This document shows positions 6,880 to 14,493 of a stretch of DNA of 29,863 nucleotides, one piece after another. The first letter of the stretch is position 1. Every line of letters starts with the position of its first letter. This DNA is from CAZJRB01 sp964547995 (GTDB lineage: Bacteria > Planctomycetota > Planctomycetia > Pirellulales > Thermoguttaceae). Under the pieces are notes generated by a model. That model searched no databases. It was given only the letters and a program-made list of their open reading frames with translations, and had not been told where the DNA came from. The DNA is taken from positions 1-29,863 of the forward strand of contig CAZJRB010000095.1 of the NCBI GenBank assembly GCA_964547995.1. The letters are read 5' to 3'. The position numbers and the translations under genes were made by a program.

Positions 6880-7740
6880 ATGCTCTCGATTCAGAACGTC
6901 GTCGCCGCGTATGACAAGAACGTCGCACTGCAAGACGTGAGCGCGGAGATACGCGCCGGGGAGTTCCTCGGCCTGATCGGCCCCAACGGCTCCGGTAAGA
7001 CCACGTTATTGCGCGTCATCAGCGGCGTGTTGCTCCCGCGGGAAGGGCGCGTCCGGCTCCGCAACACGAACTTGCAGGACGTCGGAAGGCGACGGCTGGC
7101 GAAGATCATGGCCTTCCTGTCCCAGGACATAACGCTGGACTTCTCGTTTACGGTCCGCGAGGTGGCTCTGATGGGGCGATCGCCCCACCTGCCGCGAATC
7201 GGCTGGGAGACGTCCGGGGATATCGAGATCGCAGAACGGGCAATGGCGTTGACCGGCGCCGCCGATCTCGCCGACCGGATCATCACGGAACTCAGCGGCG
7301 GGGAACGTCAACAGGCGTTCATTGCCATGTGCCTGGCCCAGGAGCCCGAGGTGCTGCTGCTGGACGAGCCCACCAATCACCTCGACATCGCCCATCAACT
7401 GTCTGCCCTCGACTTGATTCGGGCATTGAACCGTCAAACGGGCATGACCGTGGTTAGCGTCTTCCACGACCTGAACCTGGCAGCCGAATATTGCGACAGG
7501 CTGATCATGCTCAATGACGGCCGGGTGGCAGCCGTCGGAACACCCGAGGATATTCTTACAACGGACATGATCCGCAACGTCTACGGGGCAGAGGTCTTCA
7601 TCCGGCACAATCCCGTGTCCGACAAGCCGCACATTGTCATCTCTGCCGGCATGAACCGTTCGGACACACAACAAAACGCCACGATGCACATTGCACAAGA
7701 CATTCGCAACACAGGAACCGGAAAATGCGACGAAACTTGA
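6880..7740 (+). CDS. btuD: cobalamin ABC transporter ATP-binding protein (BtuD/FhuC-like)
   Basis: 286 residues from ATG 6880, two bases after the permease stop. The upstream continuation of this frame is only the shadow of btuC. All ABC motifs are intact: Walker A GPNGSGKTT (34-42), Q-loop in FLSQD, signature LSGGE (138-142), Walker B VLLLDEPTNHLD (158-169; catalytic E163) and H-loop H196. The domain ends near residue 250. A tail of about 35 residues, rich in N, T and Q, continues to the end and is longer than in typical relatives. The last 16 bases overlap the start of the pseudopilin gene. Confidence 0.92.
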   Translation: MLSIQNVVAAYDKNVALQDVSAEIRAGEFLGLIGPNGSGKTTLLRVISGVLLPREGRVRLRNTNLQDVGRRRLAKIMAFLSQDITLDFSFTVREVALMGRSPHLPRIGWETSGDIEIAERAMALTGAADLADRIITELSGGERQQAFIAMCLAQEPEVLLLDEPTNHLDIAHQLSALDLIRALNRQTGMTVVSVFHDLNLAAEYCDRLIMLNDGRVAAVGTPEDILTTDMIRNVYGAEVFIRHNPVSDKPHIVISAGMNRSDTQQNATMHIAQDIRNTGTGKCDET

Positions 7741-8492
7741 AACGTGCGTACCAGCAACCCGCCTTCACACTCGTTGAGCTGCTTGTCGTGATCGGCGTTA
7801 TCGGGCTCCTCATATCACTCCTCTTGCCGGCGGTTCAGTCGGCGCGGGCAGCGGCGCGAAGCACCGATTGCAAGAACAACCTGAAGCAATTGCACCTGGC
7901 CACGGAACTCCACATGCAGGCACTAGGACACGACCGCTACCCGGCTGCATGGCGCATTTATGACTCGTACTCCATCGCCTGGTGCGGCAAGTACTACAAG
8001 GAGGACGGGGTGAAGTATATGGACGTCACCACGAGCCCCCTTTGGCCCTACCTGAAAATCAGACAAATGTTGCGATGCCCGTCCTTTGAGCCCGAGAAAG
8101 TGAAGTACACGGCCTCCGGAGAGATATCGGGGTACGGCATCAACGCCCAATACGTGGCGGGCGACCCCATCGTCGATCCCGACGACGGCTACTGGGGAAT
8201 GACCAGCTACGCCCGACCCGCCCGCGTTCGCCAAATCGCAGCGCTAAGCCGTACGATCTTGTTTGGCGACGCCGCGCGGGTGAAGAACGGATCGGTGACC
8301 GAAGAGTTCTTCGTATTTCCTCTCTACAAGCACAATAGCACGACCAGGAATAACGCGACCTTCCACTTCCGCCACTCCGGGCTCGCAAACGTGGTGTTTT
8401 GCGACGGACACGTCGAAACCATCGAGCCTCTGGAGTTGGCTCCCGACGGCCAATGCGGCTGGGTCGCAAACGAAATCATGGATCGAGAGTAA
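7725..8492 (+). CDS. DUF1559-type pseudopilin in the B12 operon
   Basis: 255 residues. The N-terminus is a type IV prepilin signal: a short basic leader, then AFTLVELLVVIGVIGLLISL, with cleavage expected before the phenylalanine (-1 is Ala rather than the usual Gly). The DUF1559 region follows (LPAVQSARAAARS..C..NLKQL). Near the end is the planctomycete H-x9-DG motif (H217, D227-G228). Such proteins are thought to sit in the membrane by the N-terminal helix and assemble into or around type II secretion/pilus-like structures; their roles are mostly unknown. Its ATG overlaps btuD by 16 bases, which implies translational coupling and B12 control. A link to B12 capture is inference from position. 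Confidence 0.9.
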   Translation: MRRNLKRAYQQPAFTLVELLVVIGVIGLLISLLLPAVQSARAAARSTDCKNNLKQLHLATELHMQALGHDRYPAAWRIYDSYSIAWCGKYYKEDGVKYMDVTTSPLWPYLKIRQMLRCPSFEPEKVKYTASGEISGYGINAQYVAGDPIVDPDDGYWGMTSYARPARVRQIAALSRTILFGDAARVKNGSVTEEFFVFPLYKHNSTTRNNATFHFRHSGLANVVFCDGHVETIEPLELAPDGQCGWVANEIMDRE

Positions 8493-8517
8493 ATCCATGT
8501 TCATCCACCGGCCCTGC

Positions 8518-10263
8518 TTATCTTGCCCGTTTGGGCGAAGCGGTGCCGCCTTGGATCTTGTAGAGCTGCTTGACTTCTTGCTCCGTTAGAGCCCGGTTGA
8601 AGATCATCAACTCGTCAATGCCGCCTTTCCATTGCCGTCCCCCGGACGAAGAGTACCCCGTTCCGACGGAAACATCATCGAAAGAAGTCGCCCACAACGT
8701 ATTTGGGTCGTCAAATACGAGAGATCCGTTCAGATACCCGGTAATCTTGCTCTTCGTCTTGTCCCAGACGAGAACAACATGATACCAGGTTCCGGCAGCA
8801 AGGGCGGAAGTGTACGTGTGACCGTCATACGCCCCGGAGTCGTTCCCGACTACCGCGCCGAAGTTTCCGGCCGCATTTTCCTCGAACCTGAAGCCGACGT
8901 TGCCGCCGTGACGCCTGGTTGTAAAGGGATTGCGGTAATTCACGATTTCGGCAGGGTACATCCAGAACATGATCGTCCCCTTGTCCGATGCCGGCCCCAT
9001 GTTCCCGATGCTGATATAGGCGCCTTCCCCGTCGAACGCGTAGGCCCCGTTCTTCCGCCCCCTGGCATTGTCCACCCACTTTGTCCCCTGCACCTTGCCG
9101 TGGTTTTCTTTTTCGCTCTTGTCCGTAACCTTCTCTCCTTCGTCTTTATCGAACGAGTAGTGGAGAACCAGTCCTTTGCGGAACGCGAGAGGGAGCTGCG
9201 TTGTACTTTTCGACGTTCCGGTACGTGCAGACTGCATCTTGGCGATTTCTTCCAGCCGTTTATCAACCTTGATTTGGGTTAGACCGGTGAGGGTGCCGGT
9301 CCGGGCTTTCTCGTACCAGAAGCTTGCACGGTCTATCAGGATATCCTTCTTATTGCCCTTGCGGCGCTGGGCCAGGCCCCACCACGCGTCGGCCAGCTTG
9401 GCCTGTTGGCCCCCTTCGGAAGGGTCGGCAAGTTCCTGTCGGGCAATCCCGGCCAACTCGGCATCACTACCTTTGACCAGATGAGGCAGTCCGCGTTGCC
9501 AATCGGCATACGAAAAGCAGTACAATTGGCCAACCACAAGATTCGCATCGGCATCGTCCGGATTTGCCTGCACGGCAACGAGGGCTTCCTGAAACTCCCG
9601 GTAACTTGCGCGAAGCTTTTGAACCTCCCGGTACCGGTCAAGCGTGCTCTTGCGAAATTCTCTACCCTGCGGGTGTTGGCTCGCGCGGTTCGCCAGTGTG
9701 GCAATGCTCAGGGCGTAGTCAAGTCGACGCTGGGCCACCGCCTGGTCAATGTAACTGTTCGACGCCTCGACGAGCGAGGCGATACGCTCGGACGTCTTGG
9801 CCCCCTTGGCCATCGCCTGGAGCATCTTGCCCTTGGTCTTCAGCGGGTCGATCTGAAAGTCGGCCGCGATCCGATCGACCATTTCGAATACCAACGGGGC
9901 ATCCCCCACGTCGCTGGCGAGTTCCATGGCCTTTCGCAAGAGGACAAACCGGTCGGTCGGCTTGTTCTTGGTTTCGGCAATCCCTTCGAGGAGTTCCTGG
10001 ATGAGTTTCACCTTCTCTTCGTCCGTCCGCTTTTTGTCAATCTCATAGATTTCATCTAGTGCATCGAGCAGTTTCTGCTGGTTGGCTTGCGGCGGAATAG
10101 GAAGTTTCGCCTTGGCCTCCTCGGACACGGACGGGGCAGCCTGGGCGAACAGCAGACTGCCTGCCGTTGCCAAAATGCCCAGTGCGGCAGCTACGCCGGC
10201 AAACCTGCCCGGAAGGCATCTGGAAATGCGGTAAGAGGCAAATTGATCACACATCGCGTGCAA
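8518..10263 (-). CDS. exported protein: helical-repeat region plus LamG/concanavalin-like domain
   Basis: 581 residues. A long signal sequence with hydrophobic core FAGVAAALGILATAGSLLFA (residues 21-40) ends near QAA. Residues about 45-345 are alpha-helical and resemble planctomycete TPR-like proteins (YALSIATLANRAS, FQEALVAVQANPDDADANL, ADAWWGLAQ). Residues about 363-575 form a LamG/jelly-roll domain: GLVLHYSFDKDEG, HGKVQGTKW, YAFDGEGAYISIG, FWMYPAE, WYHVVLVWD, GYLNGSLVFD, and GGIDELMIFNRALTEQEVKQLY at the end. Such domains usually bind carbohydrate or protein outside the cytoplasm. GGGAG lies about 9 bases before the start and a promoter at 10295-10323. The gene converges on the B12 operon with a 25-base gap. 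Confidence 0.8.
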   Translation of the reverse strand: MHAMCDQFASYRISRCLPGRFAGVAAALGILATAGSLLFAQAAPSVSEEAKAKLPIPPQANQQKLLDALDEIYEIDKKRTDEEKVKLIQELLEGIAETKNKPTDRFVLLRKAMELASDVGDAPLVFEMVDRIAADFQIDPLKTKGKMLQAMAKGAKTSERIASLVEASNSYIDQAVAQRRLDYALSIATLANRASQHPQGREFRKSTLDRYREVQKLRASYREFQEALVAVQANPDDADANLVVGQLYCFSYADWQRGLPHLVKGSDAELAGIARQELADPSEGGQQAKLADAWWGLAQRRKGNKKDILIDRASFWYEKARTGTLTGLTQIKVDKRLEEIAKMQSARTGTSKSTTQLPLAFRKGLVLHYSFDKDEGEKVTDKSEKENHGKVQGTKWVDNARGRKNGAYAFDGEGAYISIGNMGPASDKGTIMFWMYPAEIVNYRNPFTTRRHGGNVGFRFEENAAGNFGAVVGNDSGAYDGHTYTSALAAGTWYHVVLVWDKTKSKITGYLNGSLVFDDPNTLWATSFDDVSVGTGYSSSGGRQWKGGIDELMIFNRALTEQEVKQLYKIQGGTASPKRAR

Positions 10264-10294
10264 CTCCCGTTTGACGCGGTTCTACCATACAGCC

Positions 10295-10323
10295 ATGATA
10301 CCACAAGCCCGGGAAGTTGCCAA
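10295..10323 (-). promoter_or_regulatory. candidate promoter for the LamG-protein gene
   Basis: Read on the minus strand: TTGGCA (10323-10318), a 17-base spacer, TATCAT (10300-10295). The -10 ends 31 bases before the start codon at 10263. Both hexamers match five of six consensus positions. Confidence 0.55.
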
Positions 10324-10451
10324 ATGGGAAGGATTTGGCAGATGCCCGTCACCGGCATCCGGCACTTGCTCGACCAAATGCCTCTTCAGGATTGGCGACC
10401 TTCTCCTCGGGCGTGTAGTCTCTGCTCGGAATCAAAGGCAGCGTTTTCGTT

Positions 10452-10637
10452 TCATAGTGCCCCCTCTTCGTCATCTTCTTCGTAATATTCTTCCTCGTCG
10501 TCCAACAACACGGCGAGGCAATTGCCGCCGACAGGGGTCATGGACGTGATGATCCAACCTTCTTCCAGGTAATTGTTCAAGTGTTCTGAGACTTCATTGC
10601 CGGAGCTGCCAAGAAAGATCGTAACGAGTTTTTGCAT
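10452..10637 (-). CDS. 61-residue protein with acidic tail, function unknown
   Basis: The start at 10637 (MQKLVTIFLGSSG) is preferred over an in-frame ATG at 10685 because GAGAGGA lies 8 bases upstream. The protein has a compact alpha/beta-like core (KLVTIFLG, then SEHLNNYLEEGWIITSMTPVGG, then CLAVLLDD). It ends in a strongly acidic tail, DDEEEYYEEDDEEGAL. I do not recognise it; the pattern NNYLEEGWIITSM is reminiscent of small DUF4177-like proteins, which is only a resemblance. A weak promoter is possible on the minus strand (TTGACG 10704-10699, 17-base spacer, TAGGTT 10681-10676). It lies upstream of the LamG gene on the same strand but that gene has its own promoter. Confidence 0.6.
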   Translation of the reverse strand: MQKLVTIFLGSSGNEVSEHLNNYLEEGWIITSMTPVGGNCLAVLLDDEEEYYEEDDEEGAL

Positions 10638-10754
10638 GTCTACAGTCCTCTCGGATGGGTGAATTGACCGCCTGAAACCTAACAATTGAACGTGAAACCG
10701 TCAATCGCAGTCTTGCCCGCTACACCACGCACCGCCACGCCCACCGGCGGGGTG

Positions 10755-10782
10755 TTGCCAGAGAAGTGAGGTGCTTTATACT
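10755..10782 (+). promoter_or_regulatory. candidate sigma70-type promoter
   Basis: TTGCCA (10755-10760), a 16-base spacer, TATACT (10777-10782). It lies 51 bases before the start of the next gene on the plus strand. Both hexamers are close to consensus. Confidence 0.5.
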
Positions 10783-10833
10783 GTGAGGTGGGGAAAGCGG
10801 CGCACCGGAACCTCTTGAATGGTGGAACCAATA

Positions 10834-11430
10834 ATGGTCTTCCCAGGAATGACACGACGGCTGGCGGGGATGATTCTCTTGGTGGGCGTCGCTGCCGGAA
10901 TTGCCCGCGCAGCCGAGGAATCGAAATCCGCAGGGACGAAACTGGCGTTCGATGTCTATTCCGGCTACTTCGTCTCCAACAAGTTCGAGCCGGATGCCGC
11001 TCAATCCTTCGTGGTCATCGACAGCCAAGAACAGTTCGACGGCATCTTCGGCGTGGCGATGGTAATGGGCGACAAATCCCACCGTTTGCCGAAAGATGCC
11101 TTCAAGTCGAACGTGGTTCTGACGGCGATCAAGCGGGGAAAGGCAGTCTGGGAGTTCGATGTTCAGGAAGTGACCGAAACGAAGGGCGTCGTTGAACTCC
11201 GCTACAAGGCCGCCTCGAAGGAAAGCGATTCAGCCACCTTCGCTTGCCCGCTGATTGTGTCCATCCCGAAGGGCAAGTACACGGCGGTACGGTTCGTCGA
11301 AAACAAGAAGTTGGTGAAGACGGTCGGGTTGGAAAAAGCAAATGCAGAGACTGACTCCGAAAGGAAAGAAAGGATCCGTGTGGTGTCATACCCCGGACGA
11401 ACAAGCCGGGCTGGAAATTGCCGAGGTTGA
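10834..11430 (+). CDS. small exported protein, possibly PrcB-like, function unknown
   Basis: 198 residues from ATG 10834, preferred because GGTGGA lies 7 bases upstream; ATG 10819 and 10849 are alternatives. A signal peptide covers about residues 1-27 (TRRLAGMILLVGVAAGIARA). The mature protein contains FVVIDSQEQFDGIFGV and later FKSNVVLTAIKRGKAVWEFD and YTAVRFVENKKLV. These vaguely recall PrcB-type domains, in which a residue-in-the-way phrase precedes a beta-rich half, but I cannot confirm this. The last 25 residues, highly charged and then basic, may be a read-through of intergenic sequence. The dehydrogenase gene begins 100 bases downstream and may be co-transcribed. Confidence 0.6.
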   Translation: MVFPGMTRRLAGMILLVGVAAGIARAAEESKSAGTKLAFDVYSGYFVSNKFEPDAAQSFVVIDSQEQFDGIFGVAMVMGDKSHRLPKDAFKSNVVLTAIKRGKAVWEFDVQEVTETKGVVELRYKAASKESDSATFACPLIVSIPKGKYTAVRFVENKKLVKTVGLEKANAETDSERKERIRVVSYPGRTSRAGNCRG

Positions 11431-11530
11431 GTTGATCCCGCCAGCCGAATGTGAATCGGAACGGAAAACCGGGCGATGCGTACAATTGGAGGTCCACCGA
11501 AAACGGTTGCCGTTGAGAAGGAATCCGAAT

Positions 11531-12844
11531 ATGAAGAAAAACAAGACGCACTGCAAATCACAAATCGCGCGACGTGAGTTTATTGGTGCCGCAGCGTCAG
11601 CGACTGCGCTGACGATTGTCCCGCGGTACGTGCTGGGCGGTCCCGGCAACGCCGCGCCGAGCGAAAAGCTCAACATCGCCGGGGTCGGCGCCGGGGGGCG
11701 GGGGTATCCGGATCTGGTGGCCGTGGCCGGCGAAAACATCGTCGCCCTGTGCGATGTGGACGACAAGCGGGCGGCCAAGACGTACGCCCGATTTCCCAAG
11801 GCACGCCGGTATCGCGACTACCGCGTGATGTTCGACCGAGAAGAGAAGAACATGGACGCCGTTATCGTGGCGTCGACCGATCACACGCACATCCCGGCCA
11901 GCGTGACGGCCATGAAGCGGGGCAAGCACGTCTACTGCGAGAAGCCGCTGGGCCGCGACATCCACGAGGTTCGCTACGCGACGAAGATCGCCCGGCGGTA
12001 CGGCGTGGCCACGCAGATGGGAAACGGCGCCCACTCGGGCCACAACTATCGCGCCATGGTCGCGATGGTCCGAGCCGGGACCATCGGCGAGGTCCGCGAG
12101 GTCCATTGCTGGTGCGATCAGGCGTGGGCCCCGGGTGATCGGCCGAAGGCGCGCCCGCCGGTGCCGAAGCACTTGCATTGGGACCTGTGGCTGGGCCCTG
12201 CACCCGTTCGTCCTTACCACCCCTGCTATCATCCGCAGGGCTGGCGGCAGTGGTGGGATTTCGGCAACGGCCGGCTGGGCGACATGGGCTGCCACATGAT
12301 CGATCTGCCGTTTTCGGCGCTCGACCTGAAGTATCCGCTGACGGCCGAGGCGCAGGCCCCGTACATCCATCACGAAAGCGCGCCGCCCTGGCTGATCGTG
12401 AAGTGGACGTTCGCCGCGCGGGGCAAGCTGCCGCCGGTGGAGCTGACCTGGTACGACGGGGGCAAGCGGCCGCCGCTTCAGAAGAAGCTGGGCATGCCCG
12501 ACTACCCCGAGGCCACGTTGTTTGTCGGCTCCAAAGGGATGCTGATCGCCGACTACGGGCGTTTCAAGCTCTATCCGGAAGAGAAGTTCGCGGGCGTCCA
12601 GCGGCCGCGGATTCCGGCCCATCCGCAGCATCCCCAGGACTGGCTGGCGGGGTGCAAGACGGGCAGCCGGTGCGGCTGCGATTTCCGCTATTCCGGCCCG
12701 TTGACCGAGACGGTGCTTCTGGGAACGGTCGCCCATCGCGCCGGCAGGAAGATCGAGTGGGACGCGGAGAATATGGCCGTCACGAACTGCCCCGAGGCGA
12801 ACGAGTTTATCCGGCGCGAGTACCGCCAGGGGTGGACCGTGTAG
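11531..12844 (+). CDS. Tat-exported Gfo/Idh/MocA family dehydrogenase
   Basis: 437 residues from ATG 11531, chosen for GAAGGAA about 7 bases upstream and the signal that follows. The 63 residues upstream in the same frame look non-coding. A Tat signal (ARREFIGAAASATALTIV, residues 13-30) leads into the Rossmann motif GVGAGGRG (51-58). The EKP motif is intact (E137, K138, P139). The middle has WDLWLGP and WWDFGNGRLGDMGCHMIDLPF, hallmarks of the large planctomycete/Bacteroidetes subgroup. The tail carries GPLTETVLLGTVAHRAGRKI. The family oxidises sugar hydroxyls to ketones using NAD(P). The next genes encode a sugar-isomerase-like protein and a double DUF1080 hydrolase, so 3-keto-sugar formation is a reasonable inference. 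Confidence 0.88.
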   Translation: MKKNKTHCKSQIARREFIGAAASATALTIVPRYVLGGPGNAAPSEKLNIAGVGAGGRGYPDLVAVAGENIVALCDVDDKRAAKTYARFPKARRYRDYRVMFDREEKNMDAVIVASTDHTHIPASVTAMKRGKHVYCEKPLGRDIHEVRYATKIARRYGVATQMGNGAHSGHNYRAMVAMVRAGTIGEVREVHCWCDQAWAPGDRPKARPPVPKHLHWDLWLGPAPVRPYHPCYHPQGWRQWWDFGNGRLGDMGCHMIDLPFSALDLKYPLTAEAQAPYIHHESAPPWLIVKWTFAARGKLPPVELTWYDGGKRPPLQKKLGMPDYPEATLFVGSKGMLIADYGRFKLYPEEKFAGVQRPRIPAHPQHPQDWLAGCKTGSRCGCDFRYSGPLTETVLLGTVAHRAGRKIEWDAENMAVTNCPEANEFIRREYRQGWTV

Positions 12845-12864
12845 CTCAACCGGCGGCACGCGGT

Positions 12865-12893
12865 TTGACAGTCGCAGATTGCCTGGATACAAT
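12865..12893 (+). promoter_or_regulatory. strong candidate sigma70-type promoter
   Basis: A perfect TTGACA (12865-12870), exactly 17 bases, then TACAAT (12888-12893), so 11 of 12 positions match consensus. Transcription would start near 12900, giving about 60 bases of leader before ATG 12961 with its GGGAGGA ribosome site. Confidence 0.7.
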
Positions 12894-12960
12894 CGAGGAC
12901 GATTTCGGCCGGTGGCGCTTATGTTTCCAGAACAGGAATCTCATAAGGGAGGAATGACTC

Positions 12961-14409
12961 ATGTGTATGCACTGCAATCGTCGGCAGTTTCTGGGGACAG
13001 GGACTGCCAGTGGGATATCGCTGGCCGTGGGTCACTTGATGGCCGCGGGTAACACCCCAGACACTTCCTCCTCGGCCAATTCGAAAGTCCGAATCTGCGC
13101 GGTGGTCGCCGGCCAGCCGGGGGAACGCAGTTGGGCACCGTCGGAAGCGGAGATCACCGCCGCGCGGAACCGGCTCGCCGAGGCGGAAAAGAACCTCGGC
13201 AACGTGGAGTTTGTCGTTGGCCAGGCGAACAACGCCCAGCAAGCCGAACAGTTGCTGGCCAAGGCGGGGCCCGACGCCCCCGTGCTGGCAATCAGCGGCG
13301 ATATCTTCGGCCCCAAGAGGGTCTTGCCGGCGGTCTTCAAGCAGCGCAGGCCGGTGGCCTTGTTTCATCTGCCGGTCGTCGGCGGCCACGACTGGTGCCT
13401 GGTGAAGCCGTGGCGCGAGGAGGGACACCGCATCACGCTCTTCAACAGCACCGACTACAACGACCTGGAACGGGCGGCCGCCCTGCTTCGCGTGATCCCG
13501 CTGTTACGGCAAAGCCGCGTGCTCTGCTCTCCGCCGTTTAAGGGTACGCCCGAGTCCTACAAACCCGACAAGGTAAAGGAGCGGCTGGGGGTCGAGATGA
13601 TCCGCATCGCCGACGGCCGTTATGACGAGGTGATGAACAAGGTGGACGCTGCCGCCGCGGAAAAAGAGGCGAAGGAGTGGCTCGACGAGGCAGAGAGCAC
13701 CGTCGAGCCGACCCGCGAGGACGTGGTGAAAGCCGCTCGGGCAAGCCTGACGCTGGATCAGCTCATCGCCGAGAACCGGGCCAGCGGCTTGTGCGTCGGG
13801 ACGTGCATGGGCTGGCTGCGTCGCGGCTTTCCGTGCCTTGGCTTCTCGCGCTTAAACGACCGCGGTATCCCCGCTGCCTGCGACGGGGACATGGACTGCA
13901 TACTGACGATGCTGATTTTCCAGCACGCGCTGAACCAGGCAGGTTTCCTCGGCAATGCCGCGGGTGTGGACACGTCCCGCAGCGCCTTTCACCTGTCCCA
14001 CTGCTCGGCCCCGCTGAGGATGGAAGGGCCCAAAAGCCCCAGGTCGCCCTATCTGCTCCGCCGGCACGCCGAGGTCCGCGGCGGCGCCGTGACCGAGGTC
14101 CACTACCGCATCGGGCAGAAACTCACCTTCACCAAGCTGGTTCACCTCGACACCCTGCTGATGTTTACGGGCAAGATCATCGAGGTCCCCAAGGTTCCCA
14201 AAGGCGAGGAGCGGGGCTGCCGGACGGAACTCGTTGCCGAGGTAAAAGACGGGGACCGACTGCTGCAGAACTGGGGCGGCGGGGCGCTGGGCCCAAGCGC
14301 CAAAGACTACTATGCCTCGCTGCACCGTGTGGCCTACTACGGCGACCACACCCGCAGCATCCGCCACCTGGCCGACCTGATGGGGCTGAAGGTTGTGGAG
14401 GAAGTCTGA
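12961..14409 (+). CDS. exported sugar-isomerase-like protein (FucI/AraA-type fold)
   Basis: 482 residues; GGGAGGA lies about 9 bases before ATG 12961, and ATG 12967 is an alternative. The N-terminus has a twin-arginine-like signal (CNRRQFLGTGTASGISLAVG). The N-terminal half resembles a Rossmann-like sugar-binding lobe; the C-terminal half contains CDGDMDCILTMLIFQ (from C307) and AFHLSHCSAPLRMEG, reminiscent of L-fucose/L-arabinose isomerase C-terminal domains. In those enzymes Glu, Asp and His bind a metal; here the equivalent residues cannot be assigned by eye. An exported member of this fold is unusual. It may act on, or merely bind, oxidised sugars made by the neighbouring dehydrogenase. 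It has its own promoter and is followed at 85 bases by the DUF1080 gene. Confidence 0.7.
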   Translation: MCMHCNRRQFLGTGTASGISLAVGHLMAAGNTPDTSSSANSKVRICAVVAGQPGERSWAPSEAEITAARNRLAEAEKNLGNVEFVVGQANNAQQAEQLLAKAGPDAPVLAISGDIFGPKRVLPAVFKQRRPVALFHLPVVGGHDWCLVKPWREEGHRITLFNSTDYNDLERAAALLRVIPLLRQSRVLCSPPFKGTPESYKPDKVKERLGVEMIRIADGRYDEVMNKVDAAAAEKEAKEWLDEAESTVEPTREDVVKAARASLTLDQLIAENRASGLCVGTCMGWLRRGFPCLGFSRLNDRGIPAACDGDMDCILTMLIFQHALNQAGFLGNAAGVDTSRSAFHLSHCSAPLRMEGPKSPRSPYLLRRHAEVRGGAVTEVHYRIGQKLTFTKLVHLDTLLMFTGKIIEVPKVPKGEERGCRTELVAEVKDGDRLLQNWGGGALGPSAKDYYASLHRVAYYGDHTRSIRHLADLMGLKVVEEV

Positions 14410-14493
14410 CGTTCGACGCTCTTCGGTTCGCTGACCGAGGTGGTTTTGTTGGGAACGGTTGCTCATCGCACTGGAAGGGCAAGGAACTCCAAT
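14410..14493 (+). pseudogene. relic of a Gfo/Idh/MocA gene 3' end
   Basis: In the frame that follows the previous stop, these bases encode SLTEVVLLGTVAHRTGR. The intact dehydrogenase at 11531-12844 has PLTETVLLGTVAHRAGR near its C-terminus. The similarity is clear and ends just before the ribosome site of the DUF1080 gene. It looks like the remains of a second dehydrogenase gene lost by deletion. Confidence 0.65.

Noticed and set aside
11342..11530. N-terminal extension of the second dehydrogenase
   Set aside because: The Tat signal and ribosome site place the start at 11531; the extension resembles no protein.
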